DNA of 64,000 bases from a virus. The position numbers and the translations under genes were made by a program. The stretch is taken from the IMG/VR virus record IMGVR_UViG_3300028581_000018, positions 45,450-109,449 of that record; one strand, 5' to 3'. The notes beneath the pieces are model-generated. The model was given only the letters and a program-made list of their open reading frames with translations. It made no database searches and was not told the DNA's origin. Below are positions 9,738 to 21,000 of this stretch, in pieces; the first letter of the stretch is position 1; the number at the start of each line of letters is the position of its first letter.

Positions 9738-12700
9738 TTAACTAAATAAACCTTTGTATTGTGTATAATAATTAGGATCTACTCCTGTATTTTGAGTCTT
9801 TGACTTGTACTCACGATCATATTGTTCTTTTGCAAATTGTGCAGCTTTATTATCATCAACACCCATTTGTGACTTAATTTTTTCTTTTCTTTTTGCAATC
9901 TCATCCCAGTCATATTCTGCAGAAGCAGTTTGTGAACCGTCAAATGGTTTAGATACACCTGTTGGTAATACAAAACCACTACTTGGATCAACTTGATATT
10001 GTGGATTTAAAACATTTAACGCTTGCGTTTTCCCCCGGTTGGTAAGTGCATTAGTGTAAGCTTGTGTATACTGCTGCCGTGCTTGATTTTTAGCATTCTC
10101 AAATTGTTGATTAGCTACTGTAGTTTTATCAAATATATTTGTAGCCCTATCAGCAGCCGCTTTTCTACCAGCATCTATTAAACCAACATTTATTTGGTTG
10201 GCTTGGTTATAGATATTTTGGTTAGCGTTATTAACAGATGATAATGTATCAGCTATACTTTTAGCAGCGTTGCCTTGTAAATCAGACATTCTAGCAGAAA
10301 AAGCTTGTGGCCCACTATATGAAGTTAAACCTTGTACAGCTTGTCCAGCAGATTCATTAATTGCAGCAATTTGACGATCCGGGTCTATATATGATGCAAA
10401 CATTTGTGGTGGTTCATATGGTGCTACAAAAGGTAACTGTTTGTTTATGTTATACAAGTTACCAAAGGTAGCAAGATTAAGAACTTCATCCTGCGCCCAC
10501 CATGGAGTAAATCCTGGTACACCAGGAATATTTTGATTTGTTTGCGTAGGTTGATCTGTTTCAGTTTCAGTAGTTGTACTTGGTTCTGTAAACTCTTCTT
10601 CAGCATATTTACCAGGATCATATCCAGCTAATTGACCACGAGTAGTATTAGCAAGTACATTATCAGCTCTAGAAATAGAGCCTGCCTTATCTCCTGTAAT
10701 TTTATCATTAAACTTACCAGCTTGTTGTATGCTGTAAGGCTTAAGTTTTTCTTTCAGTGCTGGAGGTGCGTCTTTATCATCACGATACTTTAATAGATCT
10801 CTATAAGCAATGTAAGATAACTGTTGACCAATACCTGAAGTTCCAGATGGTGGTGTAATACCAATCTGTTTAAGTTTTGTATTTATATCTGCACCTGTTT
10901 CACCTGCTTTACTAACATCATAACCATGTGCCTGTAAAGCAAGATTAGCTTTTTCAAATTCTAAAAACTGTTGAACTATTTCATCAGGAGAAAGATTCCG
11001 CAGCTCATTTTTTTGAGCTTCTGTAATTTTTTCACCAAAATAGTCATTGTTGTCCAAACCCTTTTTAAACTGTTCAACAAATGCATCTTTAACATCAGTG
11101 TCACTAAATGTTTCTTCTATAGCAGCATATTGTTGAGCAAATCCTTTATTATTATTAAAGATCTTCGTAAAATCATTAGACTGTTCATCAAGTGTAAATT
11201 GTCTTGGTTGAGATGTAACCTTTCTTAATTTACCATCTGCTGTTTCATAAATATCACCAACATTTAAATTATTCTTATCAAAACCAGCATCTTCTTCTTT
11301 AGGATAGTTTGATTTTTTACCAGCATTATCAGATGCTGTAACTGGCGTAGTTTCAGTTTTAGTAGTTGTAGGAGAAGGAGTAGCTTCAGAGGATGTTTGA
11401 TTAGTTGCAGATTGAGTAGGTGTAGTGGATGGTTGAGTAGTTGCAGGTTGCGTTTGAGTTACTGGAGTTGCAGTTGCAGGAGTATACTCAGATAAAGTTT
11501 TATCAAATGCAGCACCTTGATTTTTTTTGTTGTATGCGTCTTTTGCAAATGTAGGTTCGTAGTTATACTGTTGTGGGTTCTCAGTATAAAATTCGCGTGG
11601 TGTTTCAGTTGTCTTAGGAGCATTGTTATTAAAGTCAAAATTATTCCACATCAAAGATCTAGGAACAAAATTATCTTTAAAGTTCTTAACATATACATCA
11701 GGTTCAGCATCTAAATTTTTTCCTGTTTGATATGAACCATTAATTTTAGCTTCATCAATAGAAGCAAAACTATTAGGGTTAGTTAAAAAAGAATTGTAAT
11801 CAAAGTTTGGTACATCTTTAACTGTACCACCCATAGTAGAAGGATCTACACTTCCACTAGCAACTAAAACTAAATCTTTAATTGAGCGACCAGTATTAAA
11901 TTTATAATCAACAAGCCTTACTTGCATTTCAGGTTTTAAAGAATTATAATCTACACCTAACTTGGTAAGCTCATCAACTGTTTTTTGTATATGTTCTTTC
12001 ATTTTAGTCTTATTACTACCAGTCCAGTTATCATCTGAATACTTACTTTGATAAGACGTATTACCTTGTGTGGCTGCTTTACCACCTTTCATGCCAGCAT
12101 CTCTTTCATGCTTAAGTATATACTTTGTCCAGTTATCATTCCAGCTATTAAATGCTGTATCAATTGGATCTCCACTATTAGCTTGTGCTTGGCTATTAGC
12201 TGCATTTTGTAATGCTACTGCGTCATTTCCACGATATGTGCCAGATTGAGCATCTGACTTTAAGATATTTATTAGACCTTCTTGATTAGAATCAAGATTA
12301 ACTGCATTACCTGTTTGAAAAATAGGTAATGAAATACGTACACGAGATCTTGATTGTCCACCTTCACGCATATATGGCATGCCACCATATTCCATTACAG
12401 GGTTATAGTAAGATCCTCCATACATCATCATCATCTCTGGTGATACTCCTTGCATCATTTGTGGATCAACAGGTTGTTGATCTGGAGCCATCATTTGTTG
12501 AGCTTCTGGTTCTTCTTGAATTGGCCCTTGATTATATGACTCTGTTGGTACATCTTGTATGTTTTCTTCACCAGGTTGAGTTTGTGGTAAAAGCATTTCT
12601 GGTTTAATACCTTTGGACTCTAGGTAAGGCATCGCAATTACAGGTATCCCCTGGGGGAAACCTTTAATAGATTCTTGTGCTAAAGCTAAAGAACCTAATT

Positions 12701-13208
12701 TAAGATTAATGTTTTTAAGCATCATCTCTGCGGTGCGTACTTGTAAGGTGTCGCTGTTCTTATCTTGCAACATCTTACGATACTCATTACCTTTTTTGTT
12801 TATGTGGTTTGATATTTCCGCGGGGGTATATGCTTTCTTACCCTTCTTAGTAGGCATACCAAAGTATGCTAACAAATCAGGATCTTTTATAAGCATTGCC
12901 CTAGTATCAGAAAAGATAAAAGTGTTTTCAGGTAGATTAAGTGGTACGCCACCGCTTGAGTGGCGGGGCCCAGATATCTTGTAGAACTCAGCCATGCCAT
13001 CTTTGTTGATGTCACCCATGGCTGTTTCACCACCTTCAGCTTCTAAGTTAGCTTCATTTCTAGGAACACGAGTAAGTGCTTTACGAGATGTTAAGTCAGG
13101 AGTTTTAAACTCATTAACATTGGCACCACCCCACATGCTCATTTGACGAGCATTTGCGGTAACCTCATTTCCGTATTGTGCTTTAGGTAATGTAACGCGA
13201 ACTTTCAT
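9738..13208 (-). CDS. Large virion protein with possible lysozyme-like domain, 1156 aa
   Basis: A modular protein. The N-terminus is MKVRVTLPKAQYGN, and a similar unit (RVRISLPIFQTGN) returns near residue 290, so a short internal repeat marks two domain starts. Between them is a Pro/Gln/Met-rich linker. Residues about 350-480 (ILKHERDAGMKGGK, then a VRLVDYKFNTGRS helix) resemble the Glu-containing core and the 'NxG' helix of phage lysozyme/muramidase folds, but I cannot identify a family firmly. A Thr/Pro-rich linker follows near residues 560-620, then helical repeats. The likely role is an ejected or tail-associated protein that helps penetrate the cell wall. Confidence 0.7.
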   Translation of the reverse strand: MKVRVTLPKAQYGNEVTANARQMSMWGGANVNEFKTPDLTSRKALTRVPRNEANLEAEGGETAMGDINKDGMAEFYKISGPRHSSGGVPLNLPENTFIFSDTRAMLIKDPDLLAYFGMPTKKGKKAYTPAEISNHINKKGNEYRKMLQDKNSDTLQVRTAEMMLKNINLKLGSLALAQESIKGFPQGIPVIAMPYLESKGIKPEMLLPQTQPGEENIQDVPTESYNQGPIQEEPEAQQMMAPDQQPVDPQMMQGVSPEMMMMYGGSYYNPVMEYGGMPYMREGGQSRSRVRISLPIFQTGNAVNLDSNQEGLINILKSDAQSGTYRGNDAVALQNAANSQAQANSGDPIDTAFNSWNDNWTKYILKHERDAGMKGGKAATQGNTSYQSKYSDDNWTGSNKTKMKEHIQKTVDELTKLGVDYNSLKPEMQVRLVDYKFNTGRSIKDLVLVASGSVDPSTMGGTVKDVPNFDYNSFLTNPNSFASIDEAKINGSYQTGKNLDAEPDVYVKNFKDNFVPRSLMWNNFDFNNNAPKTTETPREFYTENPQQYNYEPTFAKDAYNKKNQGAAFDKTLSEYTPATATPVTQTQPATTQPSTTPTQSATNQTSSEATPSPTTTKTETTPVTASDNAGKKSNYPKEEDAGFDKNNLNVGDIYETADGKLRKVTSQPRQFTLDEQSNDFTKIFNNNKGFAQQYAAIEETFSDTDVKDAFVEQFKKGLDNNDYFGEKITEAQKNELRNLSPDEIVQQFLEFEKANLALQAHGYDVSKAGETGADINTKLKQIGITPPSGTSGIGQQLSYIAYRDLLKYRDDKDAPPALKEKLKPYSIQQAGKFNDKITGDKAGSISRADNVLANTTRGQLAGYDPGKYAEEEFTEPSTTTETETDQPTQTNQNIPGVPGFTPWWAQDEVLNLATFGNLYNINKQLPFVAPYEPPQMFASYIDPDRQIAAINESAGQAVQGLTSYSGPQAFSARMSDLQGNAAKSIADTLSSVNNANQNIYNQANQINVGLIDAGRKAAADRATNIFDKTTVANQQFENAKNQARQQYTQAYTNALTNRGKTQALNVLNPQYQVDPSSGFVLPTGVSKPFDGSQTASAEYDWDEIAKRKEKIKSQMGVDDNKAAQFAKEQYDREYKSKTQNTGVDPNYYTQYKGLFS

Positions 13209-13210
13209 AA

Positions 13211-16200
13211 TTATAAGTATTCAATTGTACCACCCATGCGTTGAATATAAGCAACTTCTTCAGGTGTCAAATCCATTTCATAAGTACCACCCATTTTCAT
13301 CATACCCCCAAATTTAGCAAATCCACTTGACACACCGGGACTAAACTGTTGACGTTGACCCATAAATGATTGATATGGTCTTGACATATCATATGTGTTT
13401 ATGTTAATGCCCTCATCTGGGTTAGCATAAGTTTGTGCAAAGTAGTTATAAGGATCTGTTTCACGGTTTAACATTTCAGCTTGAGCAAGCTCCTGATCTG
13501 CACGATTTTTCAGATTAGTAATTAAATTGGCACCAGCATATCCTATGTCTCCATACTGTGTAACACTTAAAGGATCTTTTCTAAAATTAAGACCAAATGT
13601 TTTCATTGAAGCATCTGGATCAACTTCTTGAGCACGTTCTTTAGCTGTCTTAGTAGGTAACTGCATTGGTTGTGGGCGCGCCCCAACTAAAGCACTATTA
13701 TCAAATGGCTCCATAGCAAATTCAGTGTCACCAAATGTTTTAGCAGACTGACCAGGGTTAGAAATTGAACGTGGTGCTAAAGTTACTTCACTTGCATCAG
13801 GGCCTTGGAATCTAGGTAATCCACCATTTTTATAAAGATATAGTTGTCCCCCGTTTTGTTTATTTTTAAGAGGTGGTGCAACAGGAAAGTTTTCAATAAA
13901 CTTTTTATCTTCTGGATTTCGAGAATCAATATAAACTGCAGTATCTCCTTCTGTACCAAATCTTTCAGTTAAACACTCTAAAGAATATGGTTCAAAGTTT
14001 GTACATCCATAGCTACCAAATCTATTATCAGGTTGACTAAACCTTTTAAGTCTTGATTGATATTCTACTGGATCATGATGTGGTTTTGCACCTATACCCT
14101 GTGAAGGATCCCACGTATAACCAGGTTTTGCTCCTGCACCATATACAACATGCATTGCTAAAGGAGTTGTAGCAATAGGCGCATCTTCTCCAAAAGCAGC
14201 AATAGGTTTTTGATAATATCCAGGATAACCATAAATACTCTTATCGTATTTCATGTTATATGTTCCTGTTGGAGTAGATCTTGCCGCAGGATTGTCTTTT
14301 AAATATGATACTGGATAAGGATTGGCATTAGGATCTGTTTCATAATTTTTACCAGCTAATCCCGTTAATACGGGAAACTTTTGATCAATTTTACCAGCTC
14401 TTACAAAATTGATAGTTCCTGTTGCCTTATCAACAATAACTCCAGATTCAAGATTGCTTCTTAAATCTTTATTTTCATAATAACCATCACCTTGAAATGG
14501 ACTATTACCAGTATTTTTAAAATCAATACCATTTCTTCTTTGTAACAAAGGTGGTATTTTAACTTTTACATTGTTAACCTCTTTAGCATTTTGTTTTTTT
14601 GCTTGGTTAACTACTTTAGGAGTACTTGGCTTTTGATTATTAGATTGATCTATTTGAGAACTTCTAGATGAAACATTAGTAGTTTTTGGTTGTTGAACCG
14701 TTTTAAAATCTTCAGTATTTTTTTTACGATTTATATCATTAACCAGTTGAATATTTCCAGAAAGAAGTTCTTTTTTTAATGTAGAATTTTGTTCATAAGT
14801 ACCAGTATAAGGTTCATCAAAATAATCTTGGAATATTTTTTTTCTAGATTCAAAAGATGGATCATACCCTTTACTCTTTACTATATCATAAAGTGTTGAT
14901 CCACCAGTTTGATATGAATCTTCTTGATAAAAAGATTGTTTATTTCTTGGATTAGGTTGACTAACTTTAAAACTCTCTTCTCTCTTCAATGCATCTACTT
15001 CACTTTGGTTAGTAAGATTAATTGGGCCAGCACCACTTAAATCAATTGGTGTTAGTGATTGTCTCATGTAATTTATAGCATCACTATTAGGTGCAAAATT
15101 GTTGTCAGCTTCCTGACCATATGCACCAGTATAAGAAGGATCTCTTGGTATAGATTGGTTAATACTTTGAGTAGGTAAACCAGTAATACTGGTAGGAGGA
15201 ATTTGTTGTATACCTGGCGTATACTGTGATGGTGGAGTTACTGAATAATCTCTTATATTAGTTTGTTGTGGAGGTGATATATTGTTTGGATCTAATAGAG
15301 GTGGTACACCAATTCTAGCGGGTTTATTAGAAGATGTAGTGCCAGATGTAGTTGATGTTTCTTGTGGAAAATTAAGTGGAGGTAACGATCTACTAAACTG
15401 CATTGACAAGGTTCTAGGATTATTAATATTTCCTAAAAAACCTTTTTTAGCTTCTACGTTAGATAAATAAGATCTGTCTAATGGTATAGTGCCATATACT
15501 TTTTGAGCATCTGCAAAATCTCTAGCGCTTTTTCTTGTAAGACTATACCCACGCGGTTGAAACCAATCATTAGAAATTGGCGCCGCGCCAAACATGCTTA
15601 ACAAGTTACTCATATTTACACTCCTACCTATTCCTGGATATTGTGGAGTAGCACCCCTATTTTGAGCAGCTAGTAGCTGATTAAACTGTTCAGGAGTAAG
15701 TGATATGTTACCCGTATTAGACGTATTACCTGTTTGACTATTCTGAGTGCCTTGAAAAGTTGGTAAACCACCATATCTCATCATAGGGGGTTGGCTAAAG
15801 TAATCCATACTTTGTTCAACTGCTTCGTCAGCCATTGTATTAGCTACATTGCGCTGTATGCCAGCGACGAATTTTTTGAGACGCTCACCGCCATATGAAG
15901 AATCACCAGTAGGTAAACCATCTGTGTTTACCATTTCCTGTGCCATACCGCGCGCAGCTTTTTTAAGCTGAGATGTAAATTTATTACGCCCACGCTTTGA
16001 ACCACCATACATATAATCTTCCTCACCATAATCTGCAGTGGCTGCCTCAACAGCAGCGTTATACTGTTCTTCTTCAGCTTCTAAACCTGCAAGCTCTTCT
16101 GGAGTTGGTGTATTGTAAGATTTTTGATATTGAGCTGGTTGTGCAGATTCATCTTCTTCATCATACATACTTTGTTGTTGCTCATCAACCATTTGATTTT

Positions 16201-16522
16201 GTTGACGAGATTGTTGCATAGTATAGTATTTCTGAACAGTACCAACCATTTCTTGTAATGCAGCCTGTTGATCTTCTTGACTCATTGAAGAAATTTGGCT
16301 CATTACTTCTTCAGGATCTGATTCTGTAATCTCAGAATACATTTGAATGTATTGCATTATTTCATCATCACCACCACCACCTTGTTGCTGTTGCTGTTGT
16401 TGTTGACCCCAAGGCATACCACCCACTTGAAAACTAGATAACATTGCATTATCGTCAGTTTGCATAGGCCCGTAAAAAGCATAGTCATATAAGTTGGCGC
16501 CGGGAGTATATTCTGGTAACAT
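13211..16522 (-). CDS. Virion protein with L,D-transpeptidase (YkuD)-like domain, 1103 aa
   Basis: The N-terminus is Gln-rich (a run of poly-Gln near residue 40) and acidic. The middle is disordered and Pro/Ser/Thr-rich. Residues about 740-880 contain a domain with TPTGTYNM, then LAMHVVYG, then FGSYGCTNF, then GDTAVYI. This is the order of elements in YkuD L,D-transpeptidases, whose catalytic motif is (S/T)HGCxN; here it reads SYGCTNF, keeping the Cys but with Tyr for His. Such domains act on peptidoglycan peptides, which suggests cell-wall penetration or remodelling. The motifs GGLPTFQ and GGLPRFQ recur on both sides. The C-terminal region ends in a Met/Gly-rich segment. Confidence 0.75.
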   Translation of the reverse strand: MLPEYTPGANLYDYAFYGPMQTDDNAMLSSFQVGGMPWGQQQQQQQQGGGGDDEIMQYIQMYSEITESDPEEVMSQISSMSQEDQQAALQEMVGTVQKYYTMQQSRQQNQMVDEQQQSMYDEEDESAQPAQYQKSYNTPTPEELAGLEAEEEQYNAAVEAATADYGEEDYMYGGSKRGRNKFTSQLKKAARGMAQEMVNTDGLPTGDSSYGGERLKKFVAGIQRNVANTMADEAVEQSMDYFSQPPMMRYGGLPTFQGTQNSQTGNTSNTGNISLTPEQFNQLLAAQNRGATPQYPGIGRSVNMSNLLSMFGAAPISNDWFQPRGYSLTRKSARDFADAQKVYGTIPLDRSYLSNVEAKKGFLGNINNPRTLSMQFSRSLPPLNFPQETSTTSGTTSSNKPARIGVPPLLDPNNISPPQQTNIRDYSVTPPSQYTPGIQQIPPTSITGLPTQSINQSIPRDPSYTGAYGQEADNNFAPNSDAINYMRQSLTPIDLSGAGPINLTNQSEVDALKREESFKVSQPNPRNKQSFYQEDSYQTGGSTLYDIVKSKGYDPSFESRKKIFQDYFDEPYTGTYEQNSTLKKELLSGNIQLVNDINRKKNTEDFKTVQQPKTTNVSSRSSQIDQSNNQKPSTPKVVNQAKKQNAKEVNNVKVKIPPLLQRRNGIDFKNTGNSPFQGDGYYENKDLRSNLESGVIVDKATGTINFVRAGKIDQKFPVLTGLAGKNYETDPNANPYPVSYLKDNPAARSTPTGTYNMKYDKSIYGYPGYYQKPIAAFGEDAPIATTPLAMHVVYGAGAKPGYTWDPSQGIGAKPHHDPVEYQSRLKRFSQPDNRFGSYGCTNFEPYSLECLTERFGTEGDTAVYIDSRNPEDKKFIENFPVAPPLKNKQNGGQLYLYKNGGLPRFQGPDASEVTLAPRSISNPGQSAKTFGDTEFAMEPFDNSALVGARPQPMQLPTKTAKERAQEVDPDASMKTFGLNFRKDPLSVTQYGDIGYAGANLITNLKNRADQELAQAEMLNRETDPYNYFAQTYANPDEGININTYDMSRPYQSFMGQRQQFSPGVSSGFAKFGGMMKMGGTYEMDLTPEEVAYIQRMGGTIEYL

Positions 16523-16549
16523 AGTATCTGTATTAAGGTTAAAATACGA

Positions 16550-18019
16550 TTATTTTTTGGATTTAGAAAATCTAGGGGACTGGCGTTGTATGAAGTTTAG
16601 TACTGGGTCTCCTGCTGTTGGTAGAGAACCGCCAAATTGCTTAGACATATATTGCAACTGGTTTTCTCCAAAATATCCTTCTGGATTATAGGTAACATTG
16701 TAATTGTTATAAACTTCTGGATTTAACTGATAACCATACATTGATTCCATCCAAGCTGTAGGATGTTGTTTAGATTTTAACCACATACCTGTTTCTTCAT
16801 CTACTGAAGGATAATGTCCTGCTTCATCTGGAGTGTAACCTAGCTCTGATGCTCTTTTCATATTGTAGTCACCACCCTTTTGAAAGTTTAGATTACCACC
16901 AAATCTTTGCATAGGTTGTGCATCTTGCATTTGATTTACTCCGTATGCTCCTGCTCCTATACCCATAACTGGTGCTAATGCTTTATATATATTAGGATTA
17001 GTCATGTCAAAAAATCCTACATTACCTGTTGCTGATTTAAGTTGTTTGTTTTTAGGAATACTCTGTTCCCATGCATATTTACCTGTTAAAGGATTAGGTC
17101 TAGCTAACTGTGGATTAAACTGACCCTCGTATTGAAATCTTGGTAACGCTCCGCCTAGTTGTTTAAAACTATCATATCCTTTTTGTATAGATTTATCTTT
17201 AGCTTTCTGTACGCTTGTTCTAAAACTTCCCCTATTTTCACCTTTTTCTATCTTTTTATGACCTTGTAACCATAAATCTACTAATGGCAATTTATTATCA
17301 GCATAATCTTTAAGCTTTGCACTTGACTCAGATAAGTTTATTAAGAATAAAGAGTATTGTTGTTCTGGAGAAAGTTCAAGTGCAGACTTAGCACTTAGTA
17401 TTTTAGGATCCGGTTTAAGGTTTAATCTATCAGATATTCTCTGATATCTATTTTGAGCAGTTATTAAAGAAGGAGCTTCAAATTGAAATATTCCTCTTCC
17501 AGGGCCTCCACTATTTTGCATTTGTAAAGGATCCATTGTGTGACCAGATTCATGATAACCAATAGTGTCAGCCATGTGTCCCCATAAATCTCTAGTACCA
17601 CCTCTGGTTTCTACTAAATAATCTAGTGTGTTATCTAAATCTAGAACATCAGATTTTTTCTTTTCCATGTACTCTGCATTAGGATTAATGTTCATATGAA
17701 CTCTTAATGCATCTGGTTGTTGAATAGGTACTTGTAATCCTACTTGAGCCATGGGTAACTCTAGAACATTCTTACCAGGAAACTGATACTCTTGATTGGG
17801 ATACATCATTTGACCATATCCTGTTTCATCTTGACCATATACTGGATAAGGGACTCCACGCATCGTAATTCTACCATCATCTGTTGGCACCATTGTATTC
17901 ATACCTGGAAAATCCCACTGACCCCTTTGAGAAACTATAATATTTTTTACTTTCTCAAACATTTCATTAGGCCCACCTGGTAAGCCTTGTCTAGAATTTT
18001 TTGAATAAGTCTTTTTCAT
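16550..18019 (-). CDS. Virion lytic transglycosylase/lysozyme-like protein, 489 aa
   Basis: Residues about 145-270 carry a possible muralytic domain: IGYHESG with a candidate catalytic Glu, then GRGIFQFE about 20 residues later, then helical segments. This is the arrangement of SLT/lysozyme-type virion hydrolases. The N-terminal 100 residues (WDFPGMNTMVPTDDG, MMYPNQEYQFPG) are of a type I remember from crAss-like virion proteins. After the domain come short 'LPRFQ' and 'NLNFQKGG' segments shared with neighbouring cargo proteins. It overlaps the muzzle gene by 4 nt, so it is translationally linked to tail assembly. Local digestion of host peptidoglycan during entry is the inferred job. Confidence 0.75.
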   Translation of the reverse strand: MKKTYSKNSRQGLPGGPNEMFEKVKNIIVSQRGQWDFPGMNTMVPTDDGRITMRGVPYPVYGQDETGYGQMMYPNQEYQFPGKNVLELPMAQVGLQVPIQQPDALRVHMNINPNAEYMEKKKSDVLDLDNTLDYLVETRGGTRDLWGHMADTIGYHESGHTMDPLQMQNSGGPGRGIFQFEAPSLITAQNRYQRISDRLNLKPDPKILSAKSALELSPEQQYSLFLINLSESSAKLKDYADNKLPLVDLWLQGHKKIEKGENRGSFRTSVQKAKDKSIQKGYDSFKQLGGALPRFQYEGQFNPQLARPNPLTGKYAWEQSIPKNKQLKSATGNVGFFDMTNPNIYKALAPVMGIGAGAYGVNQMQDAQPMQRFGGNLNFQKGGDYNMKRASELGYTPDEAGHYPSVDEETGMWLKSKQHPTAWMESMYGYQLNPEVYNNYNVTYNPEGYFGENQLQYMSKQFGGSLPTAGDPVLNFIQRQSPRFSKSKK

Positions 18020-21000
18020 CGTGATGAAAACTGTAATTTTTCATTAAATGATCTGAGTATCATGTTTACATTACCAGACACTCGCTTCCTTAAAAGTACA
18101 TAATTTATATAATGCCTAAACTTTTTACGCTGTGTTTGAAGCTTGTTGTAATTTAAGTTGTTAGGATTTAATGTTTTTAGATAACCATTTGGTTGTGTAT
18201 TCCATATTTGCCTTTGGGCAATAGGGTTAAATTCGCCGCGATCATCTGTGATATCCCAGAACTGATTAAATCTTATCTTCTGTTCTTCTTTAGCGTATAG
18301 TATATCAATAAAACCTGGGTTAATAATTGGGTAAGCAAGATTTGCAATACCATTATTTTTAGACTGAAGATTTAATCTTAGCAACCCTGATGTTTGCTCT
18401 GTATTCCAGATTATTGCTTCGTCGAAGTTGTAATCTAAAATTTGAAAATCATCTGTGCAGTTGTTTAAATTTCTAGCAACAAAAGATTCTACTGTATATT
18501 CTAAACTTCTCAATGTAAATACTTGCTGGCCGCTAGCTACAGGTATCTCAATTTCAAAAGGATAGTCTATACCATAGAAGTTACAGTATTGTGCACATGT
18601 ATTATTATGGCGCCATATACCCGAACCCTTAATACTTGAAAAGTGATTCTTTGAAGGTAATAACAAATCAGGTTTCCAATCATGAAAACTTATCCACATT
18701 TCATTTTTCAAGTCATAGCTTACTGTCCATGATGCGTCATCAAAGTAATTAAAGAAGTTTGCGTCTCCTATTTTTACACGAATCAATCTGTCAATAACAA
18801 ACTCGTTTGTTGACTCATCATAGATAACACGTCCAGTATTTTTATACTGATCTCTGAGATAGTAGTCTTTCTTACATATGTAAAGAATAGTATCTACATT
18901 CTCGTAGATTGTTTGCATACCAACACCTGCAACAGGATTAGCTACCAGCGGGAAATTTGGAAAATCCTTTAGCAACTCATATTGCATGTATTTAAAGAAC
19001 CACCATTTCAAACCAGCTAGCGAAATTTCTTTTAGTTGACCAGTATATTGATATATCTTACCTTGGTTTTGACTTGTCCAGAATAACCCGCCGGGAGTAC
19101 TTATCACTGATCTTATATCTTGACAAGATGCATATTCAAATGAATTTTCTGCATTGACTATTCTTTGTTCTGCTTGAGAGAAAAGCGCCCCGTCGCCAAG
19201 AGTAACTTTGGTGCCAAGATCTGTTTTTAGTTCATCAACACCCTGGAATAAAACAGGACTAGAATCTCTAAAGAAAAACATTGCACCATTTCTACTAATA
19301 CTCTTTACACCAGTAACATAGTTACGATAGTCTTTGTAGTTATTAGCCAAATATATTCTCCAGCTATCTCTTATCTGCTCATCTTGCTGAGGGAGGGAAT
19401 ACAATATCCTGTATGGAAAATACTGATAGCAAAGCTGTGATACCTGTGGATCATAGTTTCTTGCTTGTAATTGTCCCCAGGAAATAAAGTTGTTGAACAA
19501 CCTACTTATGCTAAAAGACTCGTCGTATGCATAAAAGTTATCAAATGGTATAACATCTGGGTTGGCATTAAACATAGTACCCAAATCGTTGAAACCATAG
19601 GGATCATAAAATTTGTCTTTGTTTAACACACCCTGTTCTCTAAACTCAGACAACCTTTCTGTCTCTACAAAGAAATCACGCACCCCAGAATTAAATAGAT
19701 AGAAGTAAGTATTGTCATTTGTAAATACACTTAATGGGTTGAAGACACCACCATCATCTAATTTATAAAAATCACTAGGTAAAATACCTGCTCCAGTTGA
19801 AGGGCTTGGTGGCTGAAGAGTTATTAAACTACTAATAGCACTATTAACAGCACCACTTAAAGTAAACTGTTTACTATTTACCCAAAACTTTGGTTTTGAT
19901 ACCATCCTGTAGTTGTAGTAATTATACTCAAACCCATCAGGTTGACTATACAACCAATCATTAAAATAAAAGAAAGTTGTCTTTTCAGTATATCGTTGGA
20001 TATATGTATCTCCTCCAAAAAATATACATGCTGGAGGCGCTGGTGAATTAAAGTTTATACCAGATGGTATAACTCGTTTAGTGTACTGCTTGCCGTTGAC
20101 AGTAAAAGAATTAGATATTAAACTGCTAAAATCAATTTTCTGTTCGCAGTCTGTAATAGGTATTTGTTTAATACTATCTAACTGACCATATTGATTTTGT
20201 ATTCTAACCTTTATGCCAGCATACCAAGAAGAAATATTTCTTTGAAACTCTTGTCTTGGATCACTATAGCTTGCAGGTTTAGCATAAGAGTTATCTAAAT
20301 TAGGTGGAACAAGAAATGCTGAACTTTGAGCATTAACTAAAGTTTTAATACCAACAAAAGTATTACGTTTAATATTGTTGATTTTATAATTTTGATCAAA
20401 GTTTACAAGTCCCGGGCGCACGTAAGCATTAAAGTCTATCTCTCTTGTAACATTTGGAATAATTGGTCTTACTGAAGAATCATAAAAACCATGGGCTAAA
20501 CTTTGTAATGCGTATTGTCTGTATGGAGTAAATGCATAAATTGCTCTCATTGCAGTTTCTGCACCTTCACTAAAAAAGTAGAGAAAATTAAAAGCATTAG
20601 CATTTAAAGGAAACCCATCATAAGGATTTGATTCATAACTTTCAGTATATTCCCCACCTATAAAACCAGGAGATAAAGCAGCTGCAGTATTTGCTGTTGT
20701 TTGTTCAGCTTGAGATACTGATGATTGACCACCAGGAGCCGCAGCTTGCACTATTGCTACACTACTTGAAGAAGCAGTATTACCTGACGTAGCCTGTGTT
20801 GTTGTTGCGGTTGCAACATGTGCACCAGGTATTGGTACAAATGGATAAAATGCTGGTGGTAGAGTAGTACCATTTGCTGTTATAGGAAAAGCTATATTTA
20901 ACCCTCTTGGTGAACTATATGTTCTTTGCTTTTTACCGTTAAGTTTTATTATACCATATGCTGCTCCAGCCATTAACGCAAAAACAACAAAAACATCTTT

